In this document: one piece after another, positions 15,477 to 24,303 of the stretch
Layout of the letters: every line of letters begins with the position of its first letter
Numbering within the stretch: the stretch's first letter is position 1
DNA from: an uncultured Roseovarius sp.
GTDB taxonomy: Bacteria > Pseudomonadota > Alphaproteobacteria > Rhodobacterales > Rhodobacteraceae
NCBI RefSeq assembly: GCF_947489715.1
Contig: NZ_CANLER010000011.1
Span: 62,001 to 126,000 of the forward strand
Length of the DNA stretch: 64,000 nt
Direction: 5' to 3'
Notes under the pieces: model-generated
Databases searched by the model: none
Told to the model about the DNA's origin: nothing
The model's input: the letters and a program-made list of their open reading frames with translations, nothing else
Made by a program: the position numbers and the translations under genes

Positions 15477-18128
15477 TTAGAAGTTCAAGCTGATATCTCT
15501 GTGGATTGCGTTGCAGCGCGCGACGTAAAGCGCCTGAGAACGCGTCAGCTTGGGCAAGCTCCGCAATCCGATGGTTCCGGACAGCTGGTCGTGTAAATGG
15601 CTCATCGGCTCGGCCAGTTCGGACTGCGCGCGGGACCGCCACTCCAAATCTGCCGTATAGGTGGAAACGGCCACTGCAACCTTCCTCGCAGTCTCCGTCA
15701 TGTTGGGTGTCGTTTGTTTAATAGCGCGGCGTGCCGCACTCAGCTGACTGGCGAGCGCCTCCGAACCGCTGACGAGTCGGACCTCTCGCAATGTATCCTC
15801 GATCCGGCGCAATGCGGTCTCCTCCGGCAAGGACGGCAACTCGGCCTCCAGCGCCCGAAGGCCAGCCTGAAGCGCGACATAACGCTTGCCATCTTTGATC
15901 ACTGCAAGCGCGGCGCTCAGACCATCGAACGTCAGGTCCACATTGCGCCGATAGACTTGCCGGGCGCTTTGTTCTTGGCGGGCATAGTCAGAAAATTCCG
16001 CCTCGCGCGCGGCCCAGTCGGATGGCACGCCTGTCTGCAAGGCCTGGATATTGGCATCAATCTCATAGATTTCTGCCTCTGCGTCGGCAATGACCTTCTG
16101 ATCGCCGCGTGCGCGTTGCTTTTGGGTTGTGGCCTCTTGCCTGCGATCCTCCAGCATGCGGATGTCACGTTGGATGCTGCGCACATGGCTATGAATTGGG
16201 CGGTACTCCTGGGCCGCAACTGCCATTGCGGTCTCGGCAGCCTTGATATCGTCCATGAGTTCAAAACTCATTTCCGACATATCGAACGTATCGTTGATCT
16301 GATCCACAAGCGTTTGAGGCAGGTATCGTATATCCAGTCTCCGGGCCGAGACAATGGCCCCCCGAAGATCATCGCCCTCAGAGGCAAACAACTCTGAAAC
16401 ATAGGTCTCAAGGCAATGCTGCAGTCTGGGATTGCGGGGGGGCGGAGCTGTTTCGGACAACAACGATACGCGATTTGGCAGATAGTTCACCAATTGCGGA
16501 TAGGTGCCCACAATCGCCAGCCCGCCCAGTTGCAGCGCGATGAAGGGGATCACGCCCTTGTACATGTCAATCGTTTTGACAACGGCAGGTGCGACGCCCC
16601 GCAGGTAGAACAGTGCAAAGCCGAAAGGTGGTGTCAGGAAAGAGGTCTGAATGTTCAAGCCGATCATGACCCCCAGCCAGACCGCCGTGATATTGGCGCT
16701 GGGGTCGGCCAAGAGGATGGGCGCGACAATCGGCACCACGACCACGGCAATCTCGATATAATCCAGGAAGAACCCCAAAACGAAGATTACCAGCATGACG
16801 ATGGCGAATTTCGTCCAGAACCCGCCGGGCAGGCCTTCGAGGAAGTGTTTTACTAGGTCTTCGCCGCCAAACGCTCGGAACGCCGCCGTCAGCATTGCAG
16901 CCCCAAGCAAGATGATGAAAACCAACGAGGTTGTTTTTGCCGTTTCCAGCATCACTTCGGACAGCGTGTTCTCGATCCTATAGGTCCGCCAACCGCTCCA
17001 GACCAAGGAAAGGATAAGCAGCCCGGTGGCCGCCGCGCCGATATAGATGCCGCGCTGGTCCTCTTGGGTCTGGATATTCTTGATGTTCATGTCAAAGGTA
17101 ATCAGTGCATAAGCGGCCATTAGCAGAGCGATGATCGCCAGGATGGCCGGAATATAGGCGTTACGTTCTCCAGATTTCAGCCGGTACCCCGCCATAATGA
17201 TGGCCCCTGCCGCCCCGATGGCGCCTGCCTGATTGACTGTGGCAATGCCACCGATGATCGAGCCGAGCACAAAGAAGATCAGGGCCAGGGGCGAAACCAG
17301 CGTCAGCAGCAGCTTGCCGATATAGCGGGCAGTCACCTCTGCATCAAACGGGACGGTCGGCGCGGTTTCGGGCCGCAGCAGGGCACGGATGAGGATGTAA
17401 GCCATATAGAGCCCGACAAGCAGCAGCCCTGGAATGAACGCGCCCAAAAACATCTCGCCGGCACTGGTTGAGGTCACGTCAAAGGCCGAGGGCATTGACA
17501 GCTCTCCGGTCACGTCTTTGTGCAACGCTTTGCGCGCGGAGGACGCCTGATCGCTGGCGCTGGCCAGTTGGTCAGCAAGGATGATCAGGACAATGGAGGG
17601 CGGGATGATCTGGCCCAACGTACCGGAGGCCGCGATCGTCCCCGTCGCCAGGGGTTTGGAATAGTTGTTCCGCAACATGGCAGGCAGCGAAATCATCCCC
17701 ATCGCGACCACCGTCGCCCCCAGGATGCCCGTGGTTGCCGCCAGCAGAGCGCCAACAAACACAACCGAAATTCCCAATCCTCCCGGCACCGGACCAAAGA
17801 GCTGTGCCATAGCCACCAGCAGATCTTCGGCGATCTTCGAGCGTTGCAGCATAATGCCCATAAAGATGAACAATGGGATGGCAATCAGCGTGTCTCGCTC
17901 GACCTCCCAATAGATGCCGCGCAAATTGGTTACTCCGGCGGTCAACCATTCAGACAACCCGCCAGAGTGAAAGAACGCATCGGCATCTCCAGCAAAAAGC
18001 AGACCCGACAGCGCGGCAAGGGCAATGGTGAGGATGGCCGAACCGGGAAGCGCAAAGGCAACCGGATAGCCCGACCCCAGAGCGGCGGCCATGAGAAACA
18101 CAAGCAGAGCAAGAAAGAAAAGTTCCAT
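15477..18128 (-). CDS. TRAP transporter large permease (DctM/TakM type) with long C-terminal helical extension
   Basis: Membrane subunit that carries a dicarboxylate-like or keto-acid substrate using an ion gradient. From the chosen start (MELFFLALLVFL) it has 883 residues, against about 430 for a standard DctM. The first 550 or so residues hold the DctM spans (DTLIAIPLFIFMGIMLQRS; GQIIPPSIVLIILADQ; FLTPPFGFALFYLRGVAP) plus an extra membrane insert in the middle. The last 330 residues are soluble, rich in Glu, Arg, Ala and Gln, and look coiled-coil (QRDIRMLEDRRQEATTQKQR). An upstream in-frame ATG at 18218 would overlap the DctQ gene; 18128 follows its stop by 10 bp. Last gene of a PQM operon. 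Confidence 0.88.
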   Translation of the reverse strand: MELFFLALLVFLMAAALGSGYPVAFALPGSAILTIALAALSGLLFAGDADAFFHSGGLSEWLTAGVTNLRGIYWEVERDTLIAIPLFIFMGIMLQRSKIAEDLLVAMAQLFGPVPGGLGISVVFVGALLAATTGILGATVVAMGMISLPAMLRNNYSKPLATGTIAASGTLGQIIPPSIVLIILADQLASASDQASSARKALHKDVTGELSMPSAFDVTSTSAGEMFLGAFIPGLLLVGLYMAYILIRALLRPETAPTVPFDAEVTARYIGKLLLTLVSPLALIFFVLGSIIGGIATVNQAGAIGAAGAIIMAGYRLKSGERNAYIPAILAIIALLMAAYALITFDMNIKNIQTQEDQRGIYIGAAATGLLILSLVWSGWRTYRIENTLSEVMLETAKTTSLVFIILLGAAMLTAAFRAFGGEDLVKHFLEGLPGGFWTKFAIVMLVIFVLGFFLDYIEIAVVVVPIVAPILLADPSANITAVWLGVMIGLNIQTSFLTPPFGFALFYLRGVAPAVVKTIDMYKGVIPFIALQLGGLAIVGTYPQLVNYLPNRVSLLSETAPPPRNPRLQHCLETYVSELFASEGDDLRGAIVSARRLDIRYLPQTLVDQINDTFDMSEMSFELMDDIKAAETAMAVAAQEYRPIHSHVRSIQRDIRMLEDRRQEATTQKQRARGDQKVIADAEAEIYEIDANIQALQTGVPSDWAAREAEFSDYARQEQSARQVYRRNVDLTFDGLSAALAVIKDGKRYVALQAGLRALEAELPSLPEETALRRIEDTLREVRLVSGSEALASQLSAARRAIKQTTPNMTETARKVAVAVSTYTADLEWRSRAQSELAEPMSHLHDQLSGTIGLRSLPKLTRSQALYVARCNAIHRDISLNF

Positions 18129-18138
18129 GGCGTTGCTT

Positions 18139-19140
18139 TCAATGGCCGGAGGGGTGCGTGTCGCGTTTTCCAGGCTCGCCGCGCAGATCGGCAACCGCCT
18201 CGAAGAAAAAGCTGACAAACTGTATCAGCATGGTGATCGCAAAAACGCCGATAAAGGCCGCCATCTGATACTTGATGAACATGCCGGCGGACCCAGTTTG
18301 CGAAATCTCGAAATTCATGACCGGGCTGTTGATGATAGAGCGGTTATGCGCGAACCCGATGACAACGATCGTCCAGCATGTCGTCATCCCCAGAAGAATG
18401 GTTCCGATGGCGTTGACGGCCCCTTTGCGCCGGTCGGTGAAGCCCGCGTAGAAGACATCAACACGGACATGTCCGTTTTCAAAAAGGGTGTATGCCGAGG
18501 CAAACAGGAACAGTGCGGCATACCAGTACCGCACCAAATCGCCCATCAGAGCCTGCTCATAGGAAAACAGAAAGCGCGAGATCACGATCAGCAATTCCGC
18601 CACGACGATCAGAAGCGCAAGCCAGACGAAACCGACCCCTCGGGTTAAAAGAGCCGCGATAAAGCCTAATGCCAGCAGTGGCAAATGCACCGTCATGCCA
18701 ACAAATCGGGCCCGGCCCAAAGACCCCGCCAGCGCGTCTGAAAAAAAGACTGGCAGCAGTATTTCAACGCGCAGAAAGGCGATCGTGGCATCGGCCAACC
18801 CGACGAAAAAGACACCCAAGAAAAGGGCGCGAATGAGATAGACGTTGAAACGGTGTATGCTTATCGCATCGTGCCGCAGCGCGCGATCTTTGGACACGCC
18901 CACCCATATAAGGGCCAAAGCAGGGGTTACCCCCAGGATGGCAAGGGACGTCAGTGCCGGTTTGCCGGTGGAAAACTGTGCGCCGAAATCGGGCCAGCCA
19001 AAACCGACAACAAGGGCATTATGCACCATAAAGCCAGCCAGACCGAACAGCATTGTCCAGCCGAACCAGCGCACCAGTCGGGAAGATCGCATATCATCAA
19101 TCTGAGATCGCTCTGGTTGCGCCCTGTTTTGCGCGTGCAT
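18139..19140 (-). CDS. TRAP transporter small permease (DctQ/TakQ type, large form)
   Basis: Small membrane subunit of the TRAP system; at 333 residues it is about twice the usual DctQ length. The N-terminal half adds extra hydrophobic spans (TMLFGLAGFMVHNALVVGFG, LIRALFLGVFFVGLADATIA), and the canonical DctQ portion occupies about the last 170 residues (FLFSYEQALMGDLVRYWYAA, ENGHVRVDVFYAG). Long DctQ subunits pair with long DctM subunits in TakPQM-like systems. The GGAGG ribosome site fits the ATG at 19140 better than the one at 19146. Lies between the binding protein and DctM genes. Confidence 0.88.
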   Translation of the reverse strand: MHAQNRAQPERSQIDDMRSSRLVRWFGWTMLFGLAGFMVHNALVVGFGWPDFGAQFSTGKPALTSLAILGVTPALALIWVGVSKDRALRHDAISIHRFNVYLIRALFLGVFFVGLADATIAFLRVEILLPVFFSDALAGSLGRARFVGMTVHLPLLALGFIAALLTRGVGFVWLALLIVVAELLIVISRFLFSYEQALMGDLVRYWYAALFLFASAYTLFENGHVRVDVFYAGFTDRRKGAVNAIGTILLGMTTCWTIVVIGFAHNRSIINSPVMNFEISQTGSAGMFIKYQMAAFIGVFAITMLIQFVSFFFEAVADLRGEPGKRDTHPSGH

Positions 19141-19217
19141 GATCATTCCTCCGGCCTGCCCATAGGTGAGCGGAGCCAGACATCTTCCGGCTCCGCTTTG
19201 GTGCGGTGGCGCAAGAC

Positions 19218-20312
19218 CTAGGACAGGCCCAGAACCCGGTTACGTTGCTGTGAAAACTCGATCTCGGCCCCTGCGCGATAGGTGCCGATTTCGCGCAATG
19301 CGGTCTGATAGGCATCGTTAATCTTGGCTGCCATCGGTGAATGGGCGCGGGTTTCCTCGAACACCTCGGCGGCCGCGTCGCCGAAAGCGTCCCAGACATC
19401 TTCGTTATAGGATCGAAGCTGCACACCATGTTCATTGACCAGCCGACCCAGATACTCGCCATTCTTAGCGATCGCTTCTTCCACGGCGGCGGCGTTTTCT
19501 TCAAGGCACGCCGCCTCAATCACCGCGCGTTCCCAATCGCTCAGCGCATCCCACCAGGTCTTGTTGACACCAAAGGCCAGGCCGCTGCCGGGCTCGTGCA
19601 TGCCGCCAGTATAGTAGTATTTGGCGGCTTCGTAGAACTTCATGAAATAGTCGTTGTAAGGGCCAACCCATTCTGTCGCTTCGATAGAACCTGAGACGAG
19701 GTTTTCGTAGATTTGCCCCCCCGGCAGAGATACGGTGGACACCCCGAGTTTGGACATTACCGTCCCGCCCAGGCCGGGGATGCGCATCTTGAGCCCTTTG
19801 AAATCCTCGGGGGACTGGATTTCCTTGTTGAACCATCCGCCCGCTTGCGCGCCAGTGCCACCACAGGCGATCTTTTTGAGCCCGAATTCGCCCGAAAGCT
19901 CGTCCCACAGTTCCTGCCCGCCGCCGAACTTGATCCAGGCGTTCCACTCAGGCGTCGTCATGCCAAATGGCACCGCCGTAAAGTAGTTGAAGCCCGCGTG
20001 TTTGCCGCTCCAATAGTAATCCGCACCAATGTAGGCTTGGGAATTACCGCCCGCGACTTCGTCAAAGACGTCAAACGCGCCGACGCGTTCGCCCGCGGCG
20101 AAGTAGGTCACCTGCAAACGACCTTCGGACAGTTGGGTGATACGTTCGGCCAGCCGTTGAGCTGACAGGCCGAGGCCCGGAAAATCGCGTGGCCAGGTGG
20201 ACACAATCGCCATGTCCTTTACACCCTGCGCCACGGCGGGTGCCGCCAGTGTCGCGGCACCGGTGCCCGCTGCGGCCAGACCCGCTGATTTTAGAAACTT
20301 ACGTCGATGCAT
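19218..20312 (-). CDS. TRAP transporter substrate-binding protein (TakP-like)
   Basis: Periplasmic binding protein, 364 residues from the chosen start. The N-terminus MHRRKFLKSAGLAAAG is a twin-arginine-type signal ending AAPAVAQG, and the GGGAGAGG ribosome site lies right before this ATG. The stretch VSLPGGQIYENLVSGSIEA followed by TEWVGPYNDYF matches the signature of TakP, the alpha-keto-acid binder of Rhodobacter sphaeroides, and of mannitol/chloroaromatic TRAP binders. Organisation P-Q-M with enlarged Q and M supports a TakPQM-type importer of 2-oxo acids or lactate-like compounds. Ligand identity remains inferred. Confidence 0.9.
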   Translation of the reverse strand: MHRRKFLKSAGLAAAGTGAATLAAPAVAQGVKDMAIVSTWPRDFPGLGLSAQRLAERITQLSEGRLQVTYFAAGERVGAFDVFDEVAGGNSQAYIGADYYWSGKHAGFNYFTAVPFGMTTPEWNAWIKFGGGQELWDELSGEFGLKKIACGGTGAQAGGWFNKEIQSPEDFKGLKMRIPGLGGTVMSKLGVSTVSLPGGQIYENLVSGSIEATEWVGPYNDYFMKFYEAAKYYYTGGMHEPGSGLAFGVNKTWWDALSDWERAVIEAACLEENAAAVEEAIAKNGEYLGRLVNEHGVQLRSYNEDVWDAFGDAAAEVFEETRAHSPMAAKINDAYQTALREIGTYRAGAEIEFSQQRNRVLGLS

Positions 20313-20515
20313 TGTCCTCTCCCTCTCAAGATCATGTAAAGCGGGCATAGGTCCCGCATGTCTGGCCCAAAGATTGGCGGCGCAAGCCCTGCAGCACCTT
20401 CCCGATGGGCGTGACGTCACCTAAGTCTGTGGGTGGATATGGGTCAAATAGACAACGCCTATGAGTGGCATAGACAGACGAATGTAATTTGAAATCAGAG
20501 CGTTAGAATATTTCA

Positions 20516-21463
20516 CTATTCTCCGGGGTAGTGGCAGGCGGCCCCACCGTCAGACGCATCGGGGTCCTGCACTGGCGTGTCTTGACAGATGGCAGCAGCA
20601 CGCGGGCAGCGTGGGGCAAAAGCGCACCCGCTCCACTGTGAAAATGGGTCGGCGGGGGCATCGCCCAAGCGTAAATCCGGCAAGCCGCCAGAGGCATCGG
20701 GGGTCAGCATCGCGCCCAACAGCGAATTCGTATAGGGGTGCTGTGGTGTTTCGAACAGCGCGGTCGTGGTTGCCTCTTCGACCTTGCGACCAAGATACAT
20801 GACGGCAATCCGGTCGGCCAGATGTTCGACCACTGACAGATCATGGCTGACGAAGATCATGGTCAGGTTGAAATCCCGCCTCAGTTCCAGCAACAGGTTG
20901 ATCACCTGCGCCTGCACCGAAACATCCAGAGCGGATGTCGGTTCGTCACAGATCAAAACCCGCGGGCGCAGCACAAGCGCGCGGGCGATCGAGACACGCT
21001 GGCGTTGACCGCCAGACAACTCTCCGGGATAGGCATCGGCCAAACGGGTTGGCAGGCCGACGCGCTCGAGCATCTCGTCCACACGGCTGTCAATCTGGGT
21101 CCCTCCATGCAGGCGCAGCGGCTGGGCCACCAGATCACGGATGCGGCGCACCGGGTTGAGCGATGCATTTGGGTTCTGAAAGACAGGCTGGATCAGCCGC
21201 ACCCTTTCGGCGACGGGAATCTGCGCGATGGGACGTCCTTCAATACGCACTTCACCTGCATCCGGCGTGCTGAGCCCCAGGATCATGTTCAGCGCCGTGC
21301 TTTTGCCGCAACCGGATTCACCGACCAGCCCGAGGGTTTCGCCTTCGCTCAGTTTGATAGACAGCTTGTCGACCGCCACAAGTGTCTCGGTCGGTTTGAA
21401 CATACCGCGTCGCAGCCTGAACGCCTTGACGATATTGTCGACCTCAATAATCGGAGCGGTCAT
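20516..21463 (-). CDS. Peptide/opine ABC transporter ATP-binding protein (DppF type)
   Basis: Cytoplasmic ATPase of 315 residues. Walker A GESGCGKST, signature LSGGQRQRVSIARAL, Walker [12 protein letters not shown] and switch histidine (FVSHDLS) are all present. The C-terminal oligopeptide/dipeptide extension is seen at CAFAPRCPRAAAICQD, a conserved cysteine cluster of DppD/DppF proteins that binds an iron-sulfur cluster in some homologues. The start overlaps the upstream dppD stop as ATGA, so an upstream in-frame ATG (21493) is not needed. Last gene of the SBP-B-C-D-F operon. Confidence 0.93.
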   Translation of the reverse strand: MTAPIIEVDNIVKAFRLRRGMFKPTETLVAVDKLSIKLSEGETLGLVGESGCGKSTALNMILGLSTPDAGEVRIEGRPIAQIPVAERVRLIQPVFQNPNASLNPVRRIRDLVAQPLRLHGGTQIDSRVDEMLERVGLPTRLADAYPGELSGGQRQRVSIARALVLRPRVLICDEPTSALDVSVQAQVINLLLELRRDFNLTMIFVSHDLSVVEHLADRIAVMYLGRKVEEATTTALFETPQHPYTNSLLGAMLTPDASGGLPDLRLGDAPADPFSQWSGCAFAPRCPRAAAICQDTPVQDPDASDGGAACHYPGE

Positions 21464-22452
21464 GCGCCATCTTCCTCGTCTGAAAGCCAGCATTCATAGC
21501 TATGCCTATTGCCCGTGCCGATGGTTCTTGATGGCAGGGGGTCCTGCCCGCATGGGACGAGTGCCTGCGCGCACCGGTCGCGGAAGGCGCAGCCTACCAT
21601 ATCGCCGATCAGCCCTGGCACCGTACCGGGGATCGAAGGTAACGGTTCGCCTCTTGGCGTGACACCGGGGTTCGGAATCGCCTTCATCAGATTCCGGGTG
21701 TAGGGATGCGCGGGATGGCGGAGCAACTCAGCGCGCGGCGTGCGTTCGATGATCCGGCCTGCATACATCACAGCCACATCTGTGGCGACGGCCGCGACCA
21801 CGCCCAGATCATGGGTGATCAGCAATAGGCCGAGACCCATCTCATCCTGCAAGTCTTTCAACAGGCTGAGAATCTGCGCCTGAATTGTAACATCCAGAGC
21901 AGTCGTGGGCTCGTCCGCGATCAACAGGCTGGGACGGCACATCAGCGCCTGGGCAATCATGATCCGCTGCCGCTGGCCGCCTGAAAACTCATGAGGATAG
22001 AGCGATAACCGAGAGGCCGCGCGGGCAATCCCCACGCGGTCCAGCAGATCAATGGCGCGTTCGTCCGCCGCGCTGCGCGACAGACGTTCGTGCAGCATCA
22101 CTGCCTCGGTTAACTGCCTTCCAATTGTCAGCGTCGGATTCAGCGCAGCCGTCGGGTCCTGAAAGATCATCGCCATACGGGTGCCCCGCAGCTTGCGCAG
22201 GGCGGAGTTCGGATTGTGACTGAGGTCGGTTCCACAAATCGCGAACCCATCGTGTTTCTGGATGGCATAGCGCGGTAAAAGCCCCATGATCGCGGTTGCA
22301 GTCAGCGACTTGCCGCATCCGCTTTCTCCGACCAGGCACAACGTGTCGCCGGGGGTGACACGCAGGTCCACGCCCCTGACGGCGTTCAACAGGCCTGCCT
22401 CTGTCGGTATTGAAACGCGCAGATTGCGGATATCAAGCAAGGGTTCGGTCAT
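21460..22452 (-). CDS. Peptide/opine ABC transporter ATP-binding protein (DppD type)
   Basis: Second ATPase of the importer, 330 residues. Walker A GESGCGKSLT, signature FSGGQRQRIMIAQAL, Walker B LIADEPTTALD. The C-terminal CAFRDRCAQALVPC cluster is typical of the family. It overlaps its neighbours by 4 bp at each end, so the operon is tightly coupled. Together with DppF it powers uptake through DppB/DppC. Confidence 0.93.
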   Translation of the reverse strand: MTEPLLDIRNLRVSIPTEAGLLNAVRGVDLRVTPGDTLCLVGESGCGKSLTATAIMGLLPRYAIQKHDGFAICGTDLSHNPNSALRKLRGTRMAMIFQDPTAALNPTLTIGRQLTEAVMLHERLSRSAADERAIDLLDRVGIARAASRLSLYPHEFSGGQRQRIMIAQALMCRPSLLIADEPTTALDVTIQAQILSLLKDLQDEMGLGLLLITHDLGVVAAVATDVAVMYAGRIIERTPRAELLRHPAHPYTRNLMKAIPNPGVTPRGEPLPSIPGTVPGLIGDMVGCAFRDRCAQALVPCGQDPLPSRTIGTGNRHSYECWLSDEEDGA

Positions 22453-23321
22453 TTGCGTTTCGGCCCTGTGATGTCACGCATCCCATCCCCGAACAGATTG
22501 ACCGCAAGCACCAGCAGGCACAGCAGGCTGCCCGGCAGGGCGATCAGCCATGGATCAAATAGGATGTTGTCGCGCCCCTCGGCGATCATCAACCCCCAGG
22601 ACGGCGTGGGCGGTCGCACACCCAGACCCAGGAAGGACAGTGCCGCCTCCAGCAGAATGACATTGGCCACCTCCAATGTGACCACCACCAGAATTGTGCT
22701 GCGCATGTTTGGGAGGATTTCCAGAAACAGAATGCGCGGGGTGCTGGCGCCGATCGCCCGAAGTCCGACGATGAATTCCTGACTGCGCAGGCTTTGTGTG
22801 GCCGCCCGGGTGACAACCGCGAACTGATCCCACAACAGCAGACCCATGACAATGATCAAAGTGCGCAGGGAGGCGCCCCCGACAGCCACCGCAGCAAGGG
22901 CAACAAGGACAATGGGCAGTGACAGGCGCGTGGCGATGATGAAACTGATAAACATATCGACACGGCCCCCAAAATAGCCAGCAAGCAAGCCCAACGTCAC
23001 ACCAATGGCGCCAGCCACCATGATCACTCCCAGGCCCACACCCAGCGACACCTGCGCCCCAAAAATCAGGCGGGACAAGTAATCCCGGCCCAGATGATCA
23101 GTGCCCAGAAGATGTTCGGAAACCGATCGGTCATGCCAGAATGGCGGTAAGAGGCGGCGTGTGAGGTCTTGCGCAAACGGATCATGCGGGGCCAGAAGCG
23201 GCGCAAGCATCGCCATCAGCACAAAGAGGATAAGGACACCCCCACCAATCGATACCCCGGAATTCGTCAGAATGCGGCGCAGAACGGGGTTTGAAGGGGC
23301 TTTGGCCGATCGAGCTGTCAT
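22449..23321 (-). CDS. Peptide/opine ABC transporter permease (DppC type)
   Basis: Inner-membrane permease of 290 residues. The N-terminal OppC-type segment (LFVLMAMLAPLLAPHDPFAQ) is followed by HLLGTDHLGRDYLSRLIFGA, the strongly conserved DppC/OppC motif, and the EAA loop near EFIVGLRAIGASTPRILFLE. ATGA overlaps with both flanking genes show translational coupling. Confidence 0.93.
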   Translation of the reverse strand: MTARSAKAPSNPVLRRILTNSGVSIGGGVLILFVLMAMLAPLLAPHDPFAQDLTRRLLPPFWHDRSVSEHLLGTDHLGRDYLSRLIFGAQVSLGVGLGVIMVAGAIGVTLGLLAGYFGGRVDMFISFIIATRLSLPIVLVALAAVAVGGASLRTLIIVMGLLLWDQFAVVTRAATQSLRSQEFIVGLRAIGASTPRILFLEILPNMRSTILVVVTLEVANVILLEAALSFLGLGVRPPTPSWGLMIAEGRDNILFDPWLIALPGSLLCLLVLAVNLFGDGMRDITGPKRK

Positions 23322-24241
23322 ATCGAGCCTCCCCGCAGACGTGGGTCGAGCATCGCATTCACGATGTCGGCCAGCGTCGTGAGCGCAACATAGAGCAATG
23401 AGAGCAACAGGATAATTGCCTGCACCACCGGCAGATCGCTGCGCAGAAGCGATTCCCAGGCCAAACGGCCCATGCCGTTCAGGGCAAAGACGCTTTCAAT
23501 GACGATGGATCCGGACAAGAGCAACCCCAGTTGAACGGCCGCCAGTGACACCAGCGGCAGAACCGCATTGCGCAACGCATGTCCCCAGATCACCCGATGC
23601 GCCGGCAAACCTTTGGCATAGGCGGCGCGTACATAATCCGAGGCCAGCACATCGATCATGCCAGAGCGGGTGATCCGCATCATGGCGGGCAGCGCATAAT
23701 AGCTGAGCACGATGACCGGCAAAATATAGCCCTGCCATTCCTCTGTGCCGGAAATAGGCACCCATCCATACCAGGCACCAAAGACGACAATCGCCATCAG
23801 ACCCAACCAGAAGCTGGGTATCGCCTGCCCGGTGACAGCGAGGATCAGCGCAAGCCGGTCGATCAGCCCGTTGGGGCGCATGGCAGCGGCGATCCCCAGC
23901 GGCACCGCCACGATCAGGGCCACCGCAAAGGCGACAAACCCAAGCGTCAGGGTGACACCGATCCGGTTTCCGATGATTTCCGACACGGGGATATTGAAAT
24001 AGATCGACTGCCCGAAATCGCCGTGCAGCGCCGACCAAACCCAATCGGCATATTGCACAAGGATCGGTCGGTCAAAACCGTAGGCCACGCGGATCGCCGC
24101 GGCATCCTCTGCCCGTCCGCCAGACCCGGCGATAGCAATCGCCGGATCGCCGGAGAGGAACATCAGCGCAAAACTGATGGCCGACACCGCAAGGCAGACA
24201 AAAAATGCGATCAGCAGACGTTTGAGAATGAATAAGGTCAT
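23318..24241 (-). CDS. Peptide/opine ABC transporter permease (DppB type)
   Basis: Inner-membrane permease, 307 residues from MTLFILKRLLIAF; an upstream in-frame ATG (24256) is less typical. The family pattern is present: FALMFLSGDPAIAIAG after the first span, the loop GDFGQSIYFNIPVSEIIGNR, and the EAA-type segment DYVRAAYAKGLPAHRVIWGH. It lies 62 bp after the binding protein gene. Confidence 0.92.
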   Translation of the reverse strand: MTLFILKRLLIAFFVCLAVSAISFALMFLSGDPAIAIAGSGGRAEDAAAIRVAYGFDRPILVQYADWVWSALHGDFGQSIYFNIPVSEIIGNRIGVTLTLGFVAFAVALIVAVPLGIAAAMRPNGLIDRLALILAVTGQAIPSFWLGLMAIVVFGAWYGWVPISGTEEWQGYILPVIVLSYYALPAMMRITRSGMIDVLASDYVRAAYAKGLPAHRVIWGHALRNAVLPLVSLAAVQLGLLLSGSIVIESVFALNGMGRLAWESLLRSDLPVVQAIILLLSLLYVALTTLADIVNAMLDPRLRGGSI

Positions 24242-24303
24242 GACGTCCAGACACAAAAAAGCGGGTGGACCACACTATGGCCCACCCAGTCAGGGAGATA
24301 GTC

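Noticed and set aside
16416..18648. Several plus-strand frames opposite the TRAP permease genes, rich in Arg, His, Gln and Gly
   Set aside because: Composition is typical of antisense translation of membrane-protein genes; the real genes on the minus strand have full family signatures.
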